From positions 1 through 64,000 of the forward strand of contig JAJCZP010000071.1 in assembly GCA_029262315.1 (NCBI GenBank): a stretch of DNA of 64,000 nt. Reading direction: 5' to 3'. Under the pieces are notes generated by a model, which saw nothing but the letters and a program-made list of their open reading frames with translations, searched no databases and was not told where the DNA came from. Shown here in pieces: positions 34,680-43,044 of the stretch (positions are counted from its first letter, which is position 1; every line of letters starts with the position of its first letter). The position numbers and the translations under genes were made by a program. Origin of the DNA: Deltaproteobacteria bacterium (GTDB lineage: Bacteria; Desulfobacterota; Binatia; UTPRO1).

Positions 34680-36002
34680 TCACGCCACCGCGAACAACCG
34701 CCACTCGCCAGGGATGCCCTTCAAAACGTGCGTGCCACGCTCTGCGAAGGTAAGGCCGGAGCCAGCAACGAGATCTTTCACCGTGCTCGAGACCAGGACT
34801 TCGCTCGGCTCCGCCTGGGCCATGACCCTCGCACCGGTATGCACCGCGATGCCGGCGATCTTGTCCTCGACGCGCTCGCACTCGCCGGTGTGCACCCCAG
34901 CGCGAATCTCCAGCCCGAGATCCTGCACCGCATCGCGAACGCTGGCGGCACATTTGACCGCCCGAGCGGGCCCGTCGAACGTGGCAAGGAACCCATCACC
35001 AGCCGTGTCCTGCTTGATGCCACGATGACGCTGAATCTGCTCGCGCACGACCCCGTGATGCCGCCCGAGCAGATCGCTCCATGCGCGGTCGCCCAGGGAA
35101 ACCGCGCGCTCCGTCGAACCCACGATGTCGGTGAACAGGACCGTTGCCAGCACGCGCTCGGTCTCGACGACAGCGCGCGAGCCCGTGAGAAACTCCTGCA
35201 CTTCGCCCACGAGACGCTCGACATCCCCCTGCCACGGCAGGTGCTCGTTGCCGGGCAATTCGACGTACCGAGCATCCGGTACGTGCGTTCCGAGCCAGCG
35301 ACCGCCCACGATCGACACCAACGCGTCGTCTGTCCTGTGCATGATCAGGGTCGGCACGTGCAGGGCGCTCGCGACCGCCCGCACGTCGATATCGTATATC
35401 CAACTCAACTGCCGCTGTGCGGCACGAGGACTCAACGCGGCACGCTCGAAGCGACCCGTGAACTCGGCCGCTGCCGGAACATCGGCGAGGGACGGTGAGA
35501 TGTACCGAACCGTCGTGCCATCGCCCCACGCCTCCTCCGCGGCGTAGCGCATGTGGTCGAGCCCGGGCGTCATCTTGGCATCGGCGGGATAGGCATCGTC
35601 GTTGGCCGTCGCGAACGTCGAGCACAAGACGAGAGCCTGCACGCGCTCGGGATAGGTCGCGGCACACAGCACGGACAGTGGCCCACCTTCCGACACCCCG
35701 AATATCACGGGGCGGGCGGAGCCAACGGCATCCATCACGGCTCTGAGGTCATCCATGCGCTCTTCGAGCGTGGAGTCGCCGACGTCGCGATCGGAGAGGC
35801 CACCTCCTCGTTTGTCGAAGAGGATGACCCGGCCGAACGACGCCAGGCGCCGGACCCAATCCTCGAAGCCCAACATCTCCCACTGAAGGTCGAGATGCGA
35901 GATGAATCCCGGCACGACCAGGATGTCGAGGGGACCGTCGCCCACGACCTGATAGGCGATGTCGATGTCGCCACTCTTGGCGTAGTTCGTCTTCGGACGC
36001 AC
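34680..36002 (-). CDS. alpha/beta hydrolase fused to class III adenylate/guanylate cyclase domain
   Basis: 440 residues from GTG 36002. The first 270 residues form an alpha/beta hydrolase: DILVVPGFISH, nucleophile elbow GVSEGG, GNEHLPW with the His. Residues about 280-440 are a cyclase homology domain: VLFTDIVGSTERAVSLGD (metal-binding Asp), AGDGFLATFDGP and GVHTGE. The pair is known among environmental bacteria, where the hydrolase part may sense a metabolite and the cyclase make a cyclic nucleotide. Whether the cyclase is active is not clear: one metal Asp (TDIVGST) and the AGDG motif are present, and I did not verify all base-recognition residues. Confidence 0.85.
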   Translation of the reverse strand: MRPKTNYAKSGDIDIAYQVVGDGPLDILVVPGFISHLDLQWEMLGFEDWVRRLASFGRVILFDKRGGGLSDRDVGDSTLEERMDDLRAVMDAVGSARPVIFGVSEGGPLSVLCAATYPERVQALVLCSTFATANDDAYPADAKMTPGLDHMRYAAEEAWGDGTTVRYISPSLADVPAAAEFTGRFERAALSPRAAQRQLSWIYDIDVRAVASALHVPTLIMHRTDDALVSIVGGRWLGTHVPDARYVELPGNEHLPWQGDVERLVGEVQEFLTGSRAVVETERVLATVLFTDIVGSTERAVSLGDRAWSDLLGRHHGVVREQIQRHRGIKQDTAGDGFLATFDGPARAVKCAASVRDAVQDLGLEIRAGVHTGECERVEDKIAGIAVHTGARVMAQAEPSEVLVSSTVKDLVAGSGLTFAERGTHVLKGIPGEWRLFAVA

Positions 36003-36033
36003 GGGCTGGCTCTAACGCAACACACACGCGCAA

Positions 36034-36654
36034 TCAAAGATTGTCGCGGTAGTCCTCCTCGAGCATGTCGTCGATCGTCTTCTCGAGATCCGCCCCGCCG
36101 CCGAGCTTCGGTGCCATCAACTTGCCAAACGATACCTTGATCCGCTCCGACCACGTGTCGGGCTGCCAGAGCTTGGAGCGCTTGAAGGCTTTGGCGCAAT
36201 GGAAGAAGCACGTCTCGACGCGCACCCGGATGGCGAGCAGTGCCGGCTTACCACGCGCCGCCAACCGATCGAGCACAGCAGGATCGCGGGTCAGCTCCGC
36301 CGAGCCCTGCACCCGGAACGTTTCTTCGGTCCCGGGCACGACGAAAATCATCGCGACCCGCGGATTCGCCAGCAGATTCTTGAGACTCATGATCAGCTTG
36401 TTCCCGGGACGCTCGGGGATGAGAAGTGTGCCGTCAGGCTCGACAGCAACGAAACCCGGACCGTCGCCCTTTGGCGAGACGTCGGGCATGCCGTCAGCAC
36501 TCGTCGTCGCCAGCAGCAACATCGGCGAGCGCGCGATGAAGGCACGCGCCGTATCGTCGAGCTCCTGAAACAGCTTCGCCCGGACGACCGGTAACTCCTC
36601 GCCGATGATCGCGCGGACGTCAGCTTCGGTCGAGAGCGTGTGTGGATCGGGCAT
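36034..36654 (-). CDS. pyridoxamine 5'-phosphate oxidase-family FMN protein (MSMEG_1061-like)
   Basis: 206 residues from ATG 36654, which has a perfect AGGAGG six bases before it; the longer track start is not needed. ADVRAIIGEELPVVRAK..LDDTARAFIARSPMLLLATTSADGMPDVSPKGDGPGFV is typical of the FMN-dependent PPOX family, followed by RPGNKLIMSLKNLLANPRVAMIF, and then VETCFFHCAKAFKRSKLW. Likely binds flavin or F420 and reduces a small molecule. The Cys near the end (VETCFFHCAKAF) is conserved in this subgroup. Confidence 0.85.
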   Translation of the reverse strand: MPDPHTLSTEADVRAIIGEELPVVRAKLFQELDDTARAFIARSPMLLLATTSADGMPDVSPKGDGPGFVAVEPDGTLLIPERPGNKLIMSLKNLLANPRVAMIFVVPGTEETFRVQGSAELTRDPAVLDRLAARGKPALLAIRVRVETCFFHCAKAFKRSKLWQPDTWSERIKVSFGKLMAPKLGGGADLEKTIDDMLEEDYRDNL

Positions 36655-36771
36655 CGGAACCTCCTTGATGAACATGCGGCCACGCATCCGGTGAAGAATC
36701 GAGCGACCAGGTCAGACCGTACCACAACACGCTCACGCATTCCTCACGCGTGCGTGGCGCGCGGCCACGTA

Positions 36772-37245
36772 TCACGTCCACACCCTCTGCTCGCGCTCGT
36801 GGCGCGCCACGATAACCTCCAGCAGCTCTTCGTCGGTAGGCTGCCCCTCGAAACAGCGAACGTCCGGCGGAATCGACACCCACGCGAGTTTGCTGCGCGT
36901 CCAGATGTGCGCGTCCGGCACCAGATCCGCATGATCGTCGAGTGCGCCGGGACGGAGCACCCGGAACTGCGGCACACGCACCGGCTCGCCCCAAAGGCGG
37001 GTCACGCACCCCGCGCAGAAGCGCCCGCGCCATTGCCGCCCGTCCGGCCAATCGCGCGCGAACAGCTTCGGATCACCCTGCAGGATCTCGAGCCCCTCAG
37101 CCTCGACGATCATCGACATCCCGAACGCGGTCCCCAGGTGTCGCTGACAATCCGTGCAATGGCAGACGTAGAGAGCCAGTGGACGCCGCGTCAACCGGTA
37201 GCGAACCGCGCCACAGATACATCCGCCCTCGGCTGGCACCTGCAT
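36772..37245 (-). CDS. GFA-family zinc protein (glutathione-dependent formaldehyde-activating type)
   Basis: 157 residues from ATG 37245. GGCICGAVRYRL, VCHCTDCQRHLG and FCAGCVTRLWG are the paired zinc-binding Cys motifs of the GFA/CENP-V family, which in Paracoccus promotes S-hydroxymethyl-glutathione formation. Substrate for most relatives is not known. The upstream part of the 266-aa track ORF lies in non-coding sequence. Confidence 0.85.
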   Translation of the reverse strand: MQVPAEGGCICGAVRYRLTRRPLALYVCHCTDCQRHLGTAFGMSMIVEAEGLEILQGDPKLFARDWPDGRQWRGRFCAGCVTRLWGEPVRVPQFRVLRPGALDDHADLVPDAHIWTRSKLAWVSIPPDVRCFEGQPTDEELLEVIVARHEREQRVWT

Positions 37246-37461
37246 GGCAGGACCGTACCGCCGGCCTCCTGCGCTGTCGACCACACCCTCGTCCCAACGC
37301 GAACCGCCGATCCACCCCAACCTGAGGGCGAAGGAACTGGGAGTCGCGGCCCGCGCCACGATTGACGAGCGGCGCGTCGGACACGTACAGGAACCGCGTG
37401 CAGAGCGCAGAGACTCTGGGACACCAGGAGACGCAGTTAGTGAACTCGGCAGGAGCGGCTG

Positions 37462-37986
37462 ATGGATCTTGAGGGACTCGGGAACCTCGGGGATTTCATC
37501 CGTGGGATCGCGGTTGTCGTCACCCTCGTCTACCTCGCAGCGCAGATCCGCCAGAATACCCGCCAGGTACAACAGAGCGTCGAGCTGGCGCGCGCGCAGG
37601 CGATCAAAGGCGCCTACTCCATCGAAGCGACGCTGCTCACGATCGCGTCGGATGCCGAGGTCGCGCGGATCTTCCGCTCAGGCCTCGCCGACTACCGGAG
37701 CGTATCCGGCGATGAGCGTCTTCGGTTCACAATGCTCATGGCGTCCCTGACGGCGGGAATATCGAGCAACGTGGTCGAGCAGATGGCCCTCGGCATCTAC
37801 AAGGACCCGAGGATCAGCGACCAGGTCGTCACGCTGAGCAAATTCCTCGGCCTTCCCGGAGGGTGCGAATGGTGGAAGCGCAACGGGGCTGAGCATTCGC
37901 CGGTGTTTCAGGAAATCATCAACAGAGAAATCATCGACAAACTCCCGAGCCCAGAGATCGCCACACACGACGGGAGGACGCAATGA
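37462..37986 (+). CDS. putative membrane-anchored protein of unknown function
   Basis: 174 residues with one hydrophobic segment at the N terminus (GIAVVVTLVYLAAQI) ending in RQNTRQVQQS, a common start among uncharacterised bacterial proteins, then an alpha-helical cytoplasmic part. No catalytic motif seen. Its stop overlaps the start of a related short ORF (ATGA), so the two were probably generated by duplication. A 216-bp region without a gene precedes it. Confidence 0.65.
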   Translation: MDLEGLGNLGDFIRGIAVVVTLVYLAAQIRQNTRQVQQSVELARAQAIKGAYSIEATLLTIASDAEVARIFRSGLADYRSVSGDERLRFTMLMASLTAGISSNVVEQMALGIYKDPRISDQVVTLSKFLGLPGGCEWWKRNGAEHSPVFQEIINREIIDKLPSPEIATHDGRTQ

Positions 37987-38204
37987 ACTGGGAAGCCGTT
38001 GGCGCGATCGCGGAGCTGTTGGGAGGCATCGGCGTCATCGTATCGCTGTTCTATCTGGCGATGCAGATTCAGCAGAACACGCGCTCCGTGCGCGCGGCGA
38101 GCTACCAATCCGTGACAAGCAGCCTGTCGCAGCTGTCGGGGTCCATCGGGCGGAACGCCGAGGCGTCGACACCTCTCGATCCCGAGCAGAACCTTCCGAG
38201 GTAG
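37983..38204 (+). CDS. truncated paralogue of the preceding membrane protein
   Basis: 73 residues. WEAVGAIAELLGGIGVIVSLFYLAMQIQQNTRSVRAAS repeats the N-terminal helix and QxNTRxV motif of the preceding gene, but the protein stops about 100 residues early after a short unrelated-looking tail (EASTPLDPEQNLPR). Either a small functional membrane peptide or the remnant of a degraded copy. Starts in a 4-bp overlap and could be coupled. Confidence 0.55.
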   Translation: MNWEAVGAIAELLGGIGVIVSLFYLAMQIQQNTRSVRAASYQSVTSSLSQLSGSIGRNAEASTPLDPEQNLPR

Positions 38205-38213
38205 GTACTGCCC

Positions 38214-39158
38214 ATGATTGAGACGAAGCTCACGGCATTGCTCGGCGTTGGCGGCCCGATCCAGCTCGCCGGCATGCCGGGCGTAGGCACGCCCGCGCTC
38301 GTCGCCGCGGTCGCGGCGGCGGGGGGCATTGGGATGATTCCCGCACCCATGCTGCCAGCCGACGCATTGGCGGGGGTACTCGACGATGTCGCGACGCGCA
38401 CGACGGGCGTGTTCGGCGTGAACTTCCTGATGCCGTTCCTGGATCGCACATGCGTCGAGGTCGCAGCCCGGAAAGCACGGCTGGTAGAGTTCTTCTACGA
38501 TGACCCGGATCCGGAGCTCGTGCGGCTCGTGCATTCGCACGACGCTCTCGTGAGCTGGCAGGTCGGCTCGCGTGGCGAGGCGATCGCCGCTGAGCGCGCG
38601 GGCTGCGACGTCATCGTCGCGCAGGGCACCGAGGCCGGCGGACACGTCCGCGGACAAACAGGCCTCGCGCCGCTGCTGGCGGAAGTACGGGGCGCGGTCG
38701 GCGTCCCGGTGATCGCGGCGGGTGGGATTGCCACCGCGCGCGATGTCGCTGCCGTGCTGACAAACGGCGCTGCGGGCGCGCGCATCGGGACGCGTTTCGT
38801 CGCTTCGGCCGAGTCCGGGGCACACCCCGCGTGGGTGCAAGCGCTGCTCGCCGCATCCGCCGCTGACACCTGCCTCACGGAAACGTTCTCGTCGATGTGG
38901 CCGAACGCGCCCCACCGCGTCCTGCGCTCGGCTGTCACCGCCGCGAATGCCGCGTCGGAGAACGTCGTCGGGGAGATGCAACTCGGAGGGCAGGCCGTCC
39001 CTGTGGAGCGCTTCTCCGCGATCTGCCCGAGCGGGAGCACCACGGGCCGAATCGAGGCGATGGCACTCTACGCCGGCACATCCGTAGCCAACGTGGATCG
39101 GGTACAGCCAGCGGCGGAGATAGTCGCCGAACTGGTATCGGGTACCGCATACCCTTGA
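38214..39158 (+). CDS. nitronate monooxygenase / 2-nitropropane dioxygenase-like FMN enzyme
   Basis: 314 residues. PIQLAGMPGVGTPALVAAVAAAGGIGMI at the N terminus, GCDVIVAQGTEAGGH (FMN phosphate/catalytic His region), VPVIAAGGIATARDVAAVLTNGAAGARIGTRFVAS. These identify the NPD/NMO family, which oxidises alkyl nitronates such as propionate 3-nitronate; several members have other FMN chemistry. Starts 9 bp after the truncated paralogue, so it may be in the same transcript. Confidence 0.85.
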   Translation: MIETKLTALLGVGGPIQLAGMPGVGTPALVAAVAAAGGIGMIPAPMLPADALAGVLDDVATRTTGVFGVNFLMPFLDRTCVEVAARKARLVEFFYDDPDPELVRLVHSHDALVSWQVGSRGEAIAAERAGCDVIVAQGTEAGGHVRGQTGLAPLLAEVRGAVGVPVIAAGGIATARDVAAVLTNGAAGARIGTRFVASAESGAHPAWVQALLAASAADTCLTETFSSMWPNAPHRVLRSAVTAANAASENVVGEMQLGGQAVPVERFSAICPSGSTTGRIEAMALYAGTSVANVDRVQPAAEIVAELVSGTAYP

Positions 39159-39183
39159 CCCGGGAATGGACTCCGAGGAGACG

Positions 39184-39615
39184 ATGCTGAGAGCAACGGT
39201 GCAGCAAGAGGTAGAAGCGCTCCACACCTTCTTCGTGGGATGGTTCTCCGGTGCGCTGCCGGAGAGCCAGTTCGAGTCAGGATTTCTCAGCCGCTTCGAT
39301 CCGGGCTTCCTCTTGATTCCGCCGGCGGGCACGCTGCTCACCCTCGACGAGCTCGCTTCCGGCGTGCGTCGGGCGCATGCCACCACCCCCGAGTTCCGGA
39401 CCGCGATCCGGAACGTCACGGTACGGCGAATGCTGGATGGACATACCCTCGCCACCTATGAAGAGTGGCAACGGAATGCCTTGGCCTCCAAGCCACCGGA
39501 GAACGCGCGCCTCGCCACGGTGCTGTTCGAGAATACCGAGCCGCTGCGGTGGCTTCATATCCACGAAACCTGGATGCCGGCATCGGTCGCCGCGAAAGGA
39601 CCCTACGATTTCTAG
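39184..39615 (+). CDS. hypothetical protein, NTF2-like/DUF4440-like
   Basis: 143 residues from ATG 39184, which has GAGGAG in front; ATG 39166 adds six residues. LRATVQQEVEALHTFFVGWFSG, SRFDPGFLLIPPAGTLLTLDELAS, LDGHTLATYEEWQRN and LRWLHIHETWMP follow an alternating helix-strand plan like NTF2-fold proteins. No functional motif recognised. It lies between the nitronate monooxygenase and a small membrane protein in one run of same-strand genes. Confidence 0.6.
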   Translation: MLRATVQQEVEALHTFFVGWFSGALPESQFESGFLSRFDPGFLLIPPAGTLLTLDELASGVRRAHATTPEFRTAIRNVTVRRMLDGHTLATYEEWQRNALASKPPENARLATVLFENTEPLRWLHIHETWMPASVAAKGPYDF

Positions 39616-39657
39616 CGACCTTCTTTGGAAACGACTGCGACTCTCAAGGAGAAACCG

Positions 39658-40053
39658 TTGAACAAGCTCGGACCTCTGATGATCGCCACGGGTATCGGCC
39701 ACGCACTGGTTGGCATCGTCGTGTTCAACGACGCGTTCATGGCGATCTTCCGGGAGGGATTCATCAATACCGTCCAGCCTCCCGGCTACGATGGGCCCCC
39801 GGCTTTCGACAGAATCGCGGTCTTCTGGTTTCTGTTCCTCAGTCCCGTTCTTTCCATGCTCGGTCAGATCGTGAGCCGGGCGATCACCAGCGGCGCCGTG
39901 GATGTCCTGAGGGTTATCGGATGGAATCTCATCGTCATGGGGACGATCGGTGCGGTAGTATTCCCCATCTCTGGCAATTGGATCTTGATCGCGCTCGGAG
40001 CCCTCACACTCGGCGCCGCGTCCCGCGTCGAAGCGCGCTCGCTACCAGCCTGA
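39658..40053 (+). CDS. small four-helix membrane protein (DUF6463-like)
   Basis: 131 residues from TTG 39658 (AAGGAG upstream); the track gives 142 residues from TTG 39625. Four predicted membrane segments: LMIATGIGHALVGIVVF, FWFLFLSPVLSMLGQIV, VIGWNLIVMGTIGAVVF, WILIALGALTLGA. Unknown function; the family is small and widely found in soil bacteria. No signal for a transporter or enzyme. Confidence 0.65.
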   Translation: MNKLGPLMIATGIGHALVGIVVFNDAFMAIFREGFINTVQPPGYDGPPAFDRIAVFWFLFLSPVLSMLGQIVSRAITSGAVDVLRVIGWNLIVMGTIGAVVFPISGNWILIALGALTLGAASRVEARSLPA

Positions 40054-40141
40054 CATACGCTGGTGCCAATGCTGCAGGCCCGATATTGGGAGGGGCGACC
40101 GGCCGAGGTTCCAGGATGCGCACACGCACAAGCGACCCAAG

Positions 40142-41146
40142 ATGACCGCGGCATCGGTATCGATTCGCCCGCTCGTCGCGGCGGACGCCGCGCGTCTGAC
40201 TGAATGCTTCGAGCGCTGCTACGGAGACACGTACGTCACCGGCACGTTCTACGATCCGTCCGCGATCGAAGCGCGCATCAACGCGGGGGAACTTCGTTCA
40301 GTCGTTGCGGTCGATGCATCGGGGGCAATCGTCGGACACATGGGGCTGAGCCTCCGCCGCGTAGGCGCGCTCACCGCCGACGCCGGCAACACCATCGTCG
40401 ATCCCCGTTTTCGGAACCAGCGCCTGGCCGCCCGGCTGGGCGCCGGACTCCTGGACGTGAGTCGCGACATCGGTCTCGTCGGCTTTCATCACTACGCGAC
40501 GACGGCACACCCGATCATGCAGAAGCTGGCAGCGCACGGCGGCGGAATCGAGACCGGCATCATGCTCGACTACGTACCGGCGGGCACACACTACCGCGAT
40601 CTCGCCGAGACGGCGGAGACCGGCCGCGCAGCCGCGATCATCATCTATCAACCGATTGCGGCGGCGCCGCGTCGCCACGTGGTACTTCCAGAGCCCTACG
40701 GGGAAGCACTGCATGCGATCTACGATCGGGCACGCTTGGAACGAACGCCGCTCGAGCCCAGAGCGTCGCTACCGCCAGGGAACACGCACGTCGATATCAT
40801 GGCGGACACCAATCGCGGCCTGCTTCGCCTCTCGGTCACCCAGCCGAGTGCCGACCTCGCCGCGCAGATCACCGCGGCCGTCCGAACGAACGCGCACCAC
40901 ATCCTGCAGATCGATCTCGCTCTGGCCGATCAGAGCTGTGCGGCCGCCGTCGTTTCACTCCGCGCGCTCGGATGCTTCTTCTGCGCCGTACTCCCTGAGT
41001 ACGATGAGGGCGATACGCTACGACTGCAGCGCCTACCCGACGCGACCGGCAGTCGCCGCTATCCGGATCTCGTCACCGAAGAAGCGCGCCAGCTGCTGAC
41101 GACGATCGCCGACGATCGCACCGACGTGGCTCCGCCGCCGACGTGA
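40142..41146 (+). CDS. GNAT-family N-acetyltransferase
   Basis: 334 residues. The N-terminal 160 residues form the GNAT fold (RPLVAADAARLTECF, VVAVDASGAIVGHMGLS, VDPRFRNQRLAARLGAGLLDVSRDIGL with the acetyl-CoA pyrophosphate loop RNQRLAARL). The C-terminal half is a second alpha/beta unit, possibly a degenerate GNAT repeat. Cytoplasmic acetyltransferase of unknown acceptor. ATG 40142 is the only sensible start; no SD is obvious. Confidence 0.75.
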   Translation: MTAASVSIRPLVAADAARLTECFERCYGDTYVTGTFYDPSAIEARINAGELRSVVAVDASGAIVGHMGLSLRRVGALTADAGNTIVDPRFRNQRLAARLGAGLLDVSRDIGLVGFHHYATTAHPIMQKLAAHGGGIETGIMLDYVPAGTHYRDLAETAETGRAAAIIIYQPIAAAPRRHVVLPEPYGEALHAIYDRARLERTPLEPRASLPPGNTHVDIMADTNRGLLRLSVTQPSADLAAQITAAVRTNAHHILQIDLALADQSCAAAVVSLRALGCFFCAVLPEYDEGDTLRLQRLPDATGSRRYPDLVTEEARQLLTTIADDRTDVAPPPT

Positions 41147-41215
41147 GCCTCCGCATGCCGCCTTCGCCCGCAGCGCCCGGGACCTGGCCTCCAACTGCTT
41201 GCCACGACCCGGCAA

Positions 41216-41242
41216 CGTTATTACAGTAATTACATGGTAACG
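41216..41242. promoter_or_regulatory. palindromic operator overlapping the antitoxin start
   Basis: ATTACAGTAAT (perfect 5+1+5 palindrome at 41220-41230) lies within the wider inverted arrangement CGTTA ... TAACG, which spans the ATG of the antitoxin gene. Such AbrB/MazE-type antitoxins repress their own promoter, so it is a good autoregulatory site candidate. There is no Shine-Dalgarno site before the ATG. Confidence 0.5.
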
Positions 41243-41569
41243 CGGAGGCTGAAGGTCGCGCGCATCGGCAATTCGCGCGGGGTACGACTCCCGGCCGCAT
41301 CGCTCCGGCGCTATCACATTGGCGAATCCGTAGAGATGGAGGAGCTGACCGAAGGAATCCTCCTTCGGCCGAGCGGCCCCGTCGTGGAGAAGTTGTCTTG
41401 GGACCAGACTGCGAGCGAGATGGCAGCACGCACCGAAGACTGGGGTCCCTGGGACGACGCGCTCGCCGACGGACTGGAAAGCATCCCCTGGGAAGATGAC
41501 GCGAAGACCCGCGTCGCCGAGCGGGCAACCACGTCCCGAAAGAAGCCATCCTCCCGGAAGTCCCGATGA
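41234..41569 (+). CDS. mazE: MazE/AbrB-type antitoxin
   Basis: 111 residues. LKVARIGNSRGVRLPAASL is a SpoVT/AbrB swapped-hairpin DNA-binding beginning as in MazE. The rest is acidic (MEELTEGIL, ESIPWEDD), as expected for the part that binds and neutralises a toxin, followed by a basic tail. Its stop overlaps the toxin start (ATGA), the standard toxin-antitoxin layout. The start codon lies in the palindromic operator. Confidence 0.85.
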   Translation: MVTRRLKVARIGNSRGVRLPAASLRRYHIGESVEMEELTEGILLRPSGPVVEKLSWDQTASEMAARTEDWGPWDDALADGLESIPWEDDAKTRVAERATTSRKKPSSRKSR

Positions 41570-41886
41570 AGCGCTACGAGATGCGCTGGACGGCGCTCGA
41601 CCCAACGACCGGTGCCGAAATGGCAAAGAGACGTCCGGCGGTCATCGTGAGCCTCGACGTCCTGAACCGGACCCTGCGGACGGTCACGGTTTGCCCGCTC
41701 ACCACAGAGCTGCACCCGACGTGGCGCTCGCGACTGCAGGTTCGATGTGCCGGCCGGCGGGCGGAGATCGCCGTCGATCAGATCCGCACGGTGAGTAAGA
41801 GCCGGCTTGGGAACAAGCTCGGCGCACTCAACAAGAACGATGCGGCCATTCTCCGCCGGATCATCACGGAGATGTACGGGGAATAG
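41566..41886 (+). CDS. mazF: MazF/PemK-type endoribonuclease toxin
   Basis: 106 residues. RPAVIVSLDVLNRTLRTVTVCPLTTE, RCAGRRAEIAVDQIRTVSKSRLG and LNKNDAAILRRIITEMYGE match MazF/PemK toxins: mRNA cleaving enzymes with the conserved RPA and DQIRTV. It is translationally coupled to the antitoxin. Chromosomal MazEF modules can act as stress or phage-defence devices; here no mobile element is nearby. Confidence 0.88.
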   Translation: MKRYEMRWTALDPTTGAEMAKRRPAVIVSLDVLNRTLRTVTVCPLTTELHPTWRSRLQVRCAGRRAEIAVDQIRTVSKSRLGNKLGALNKNDAAILRRIITEMYGE

Positions 41887-41903
41887 CGGAAGGCGGGTAG
41901 CCG

Positions 41904-42128
41904 CTACTCGTACAGCTTGACGACGCGCACTTTGCCGGTGGGCGCCGCCTGCACGCAGAGGTCGCAGAGCACGCACTCATCGAGATTCGGACGCACGATC
42001 TCGAGCGAGCCGTCGTCCTTCTGGGCGAAGATGTCGACGGCGCAGACTTCGACGAGCTTCTTCACGAGCTCTTTGTCTTTCGCCACGGCATCGTCGACTT
42101 CGACCTGGATGAACATTCCGTCGGCCAT
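41904..42128 (-). CDS. small [4Fe-4S] ferredoxin-like protein
   Basis: 74 residues. Four cysteines, C29 and CVLCDLC at 52-58, could ligate a single cluster of the ferredoxin type; the usual closing CP is replaced by CVQAAP, and the Cys-to-Cys spacing is that of one-cluster ferredoxins (first Cys plus CxxCxxC). It is the last gene of a same-strand run with succinyl/malate-CoA ligase subunits; its start lies 1 bp after the alpha gene. A ferredoxin in that position is unexpected and would suit an electron carrier for a neighbouring redox step. Confidence 0.7.
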   Translation of the reverse strand: MADGMFIQVEVDDAVAKDKELVKKLVEVCAVDIFAQKDDGSLEIVRPNLDECVLCDLCVQAAPTGKVRVVKLYE

Positions 42129-42129
42129 G

Positions 42130-43038
42130 TCAGTGCCCCGCCTTCTCGAGCCGCTCTTTCACCAACGCCGGGATGTCCTCGATGCGCTCGGCAACGGAGA
42201 TGCCCGCGGCCTTCATCCGCTCGATCTTATCGGCGGTGGTATCGGCCTTGCCCTCGACGATAGTGCCCGCGTGCCCGAAGCGCATGCCGGGCATCTCGTC
42301 CATGAAGCGGCCCGCCATGAAGGCGACCACCGGAAGGCGAGACTTGTTGACGGTGATCCAGTCGGCGAGCTCGGCTTCCATGCGGCCGCCGGGCTCGGAG
42401 TAGATCGCGATCGCCTTCGTCTCGGGATCGGCCTCGAAGAGTGGCATCAGCTCGGCGTAGGTCGCGCCGATGATGGCATCGCCACCGATCGAGACCGCCG
42501 TCGACTGGCCGAGGCCTGCCGCGGTAAGCGTGTTGGCGATTTCGGTAGTCATGCCGCCGGAGCGGGACAACACACCGATCGGTCCCTTCTTGAAGGCGCG
42601 GCGAACGTTAACCGCCGGGCCACCCAAGCCGCCGCACTTTGCCTCATCGGGCGAGAGGACGCCGAGACAGTTCGGCCCGATGATCCGCGCGCCGCGGAGC
42701 GACGCCAGCTCGACCATCTCGGCCACTTCACGGCGCGGAATCCGCTCGGTCACGATGACGATGAGCTTGATGCCGGCTTCAATGGCCTCAAAGACGGCGT
42801 CGCGAGTGAAGCGCGGCGGCACCGTCACGATCGAAGCGTCGACGTGATGCTTGTCGGTAATGTCGCGCACGCAATCGGACACCGGCACGCCATACACATC
42901 GCGCCCGGCCCGGCCCGGGGTCACACCACCGATGATCTTGGTGCCGTAGTCGAGCCCCTCACGGGTCAGGTTCACGGCCTCGCGACCAGTGATGCCCTGG
43001 ATGATCACCGTAGTATCTTTATTGATGAGGATCGACAC
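42130..43038 (-). CDS. sucD: succinate--CoA ligase (or malate--CoA ligase) alpha subunit
   Basis: 302 residues. CoA-binding Rossmann domain with QGITGREAVNLTREGLDYGTKIIGGVTPG, NCLGVLSPDE, then the ligase part with RFGHAGTIVEGKADT, whose His is phosphorylated during catalysis. Together with the beta subunit it forms CoA thioesters of a C4 acid. Malate thiokinase (MtkB) is so similar that by sequence alone it cannot be separated; a malyl-CoA lyase gene in this window makes that alternative attractive. Six bp from the beta gene. Confidence 0.85.
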   Translation of the reverse strand: MSILINKDTTVIIQGITGREAVNLTREGLDYGTKIIGGVTPGRAGRDVYGVPVSDCVRDITDKHHVDASIVTVPPRFTRDAVFEAIEAGIKLIVIVTERIPRREVAEMVELASLRGARIIGPNCLGVLSPDEAKCGGLGGPAVNVRRAFKKGPIGVLSRSGGMTTEIANTLTAAGLGQSTAVSIGGDAIIGATYAELMPLFEADPETKAIAIYSEPGGRMEAELADWITVNKSRLPVVAFMAGRFMDEMPGMRFGHAGTIVEGKADTTADKIERMKAAGISVAERIEDIPALVKERLEKAGH

Positions 43039-43044
43039 GCGCTC

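Noticed and set aside
41234-41886. MazEF pair as evidence for a mobile or defence island
   Set aside because: No integrase, transposase or other defence genes lie nearby, and flanking genes are ordinary, so it stands as an isolated chromosomal module.
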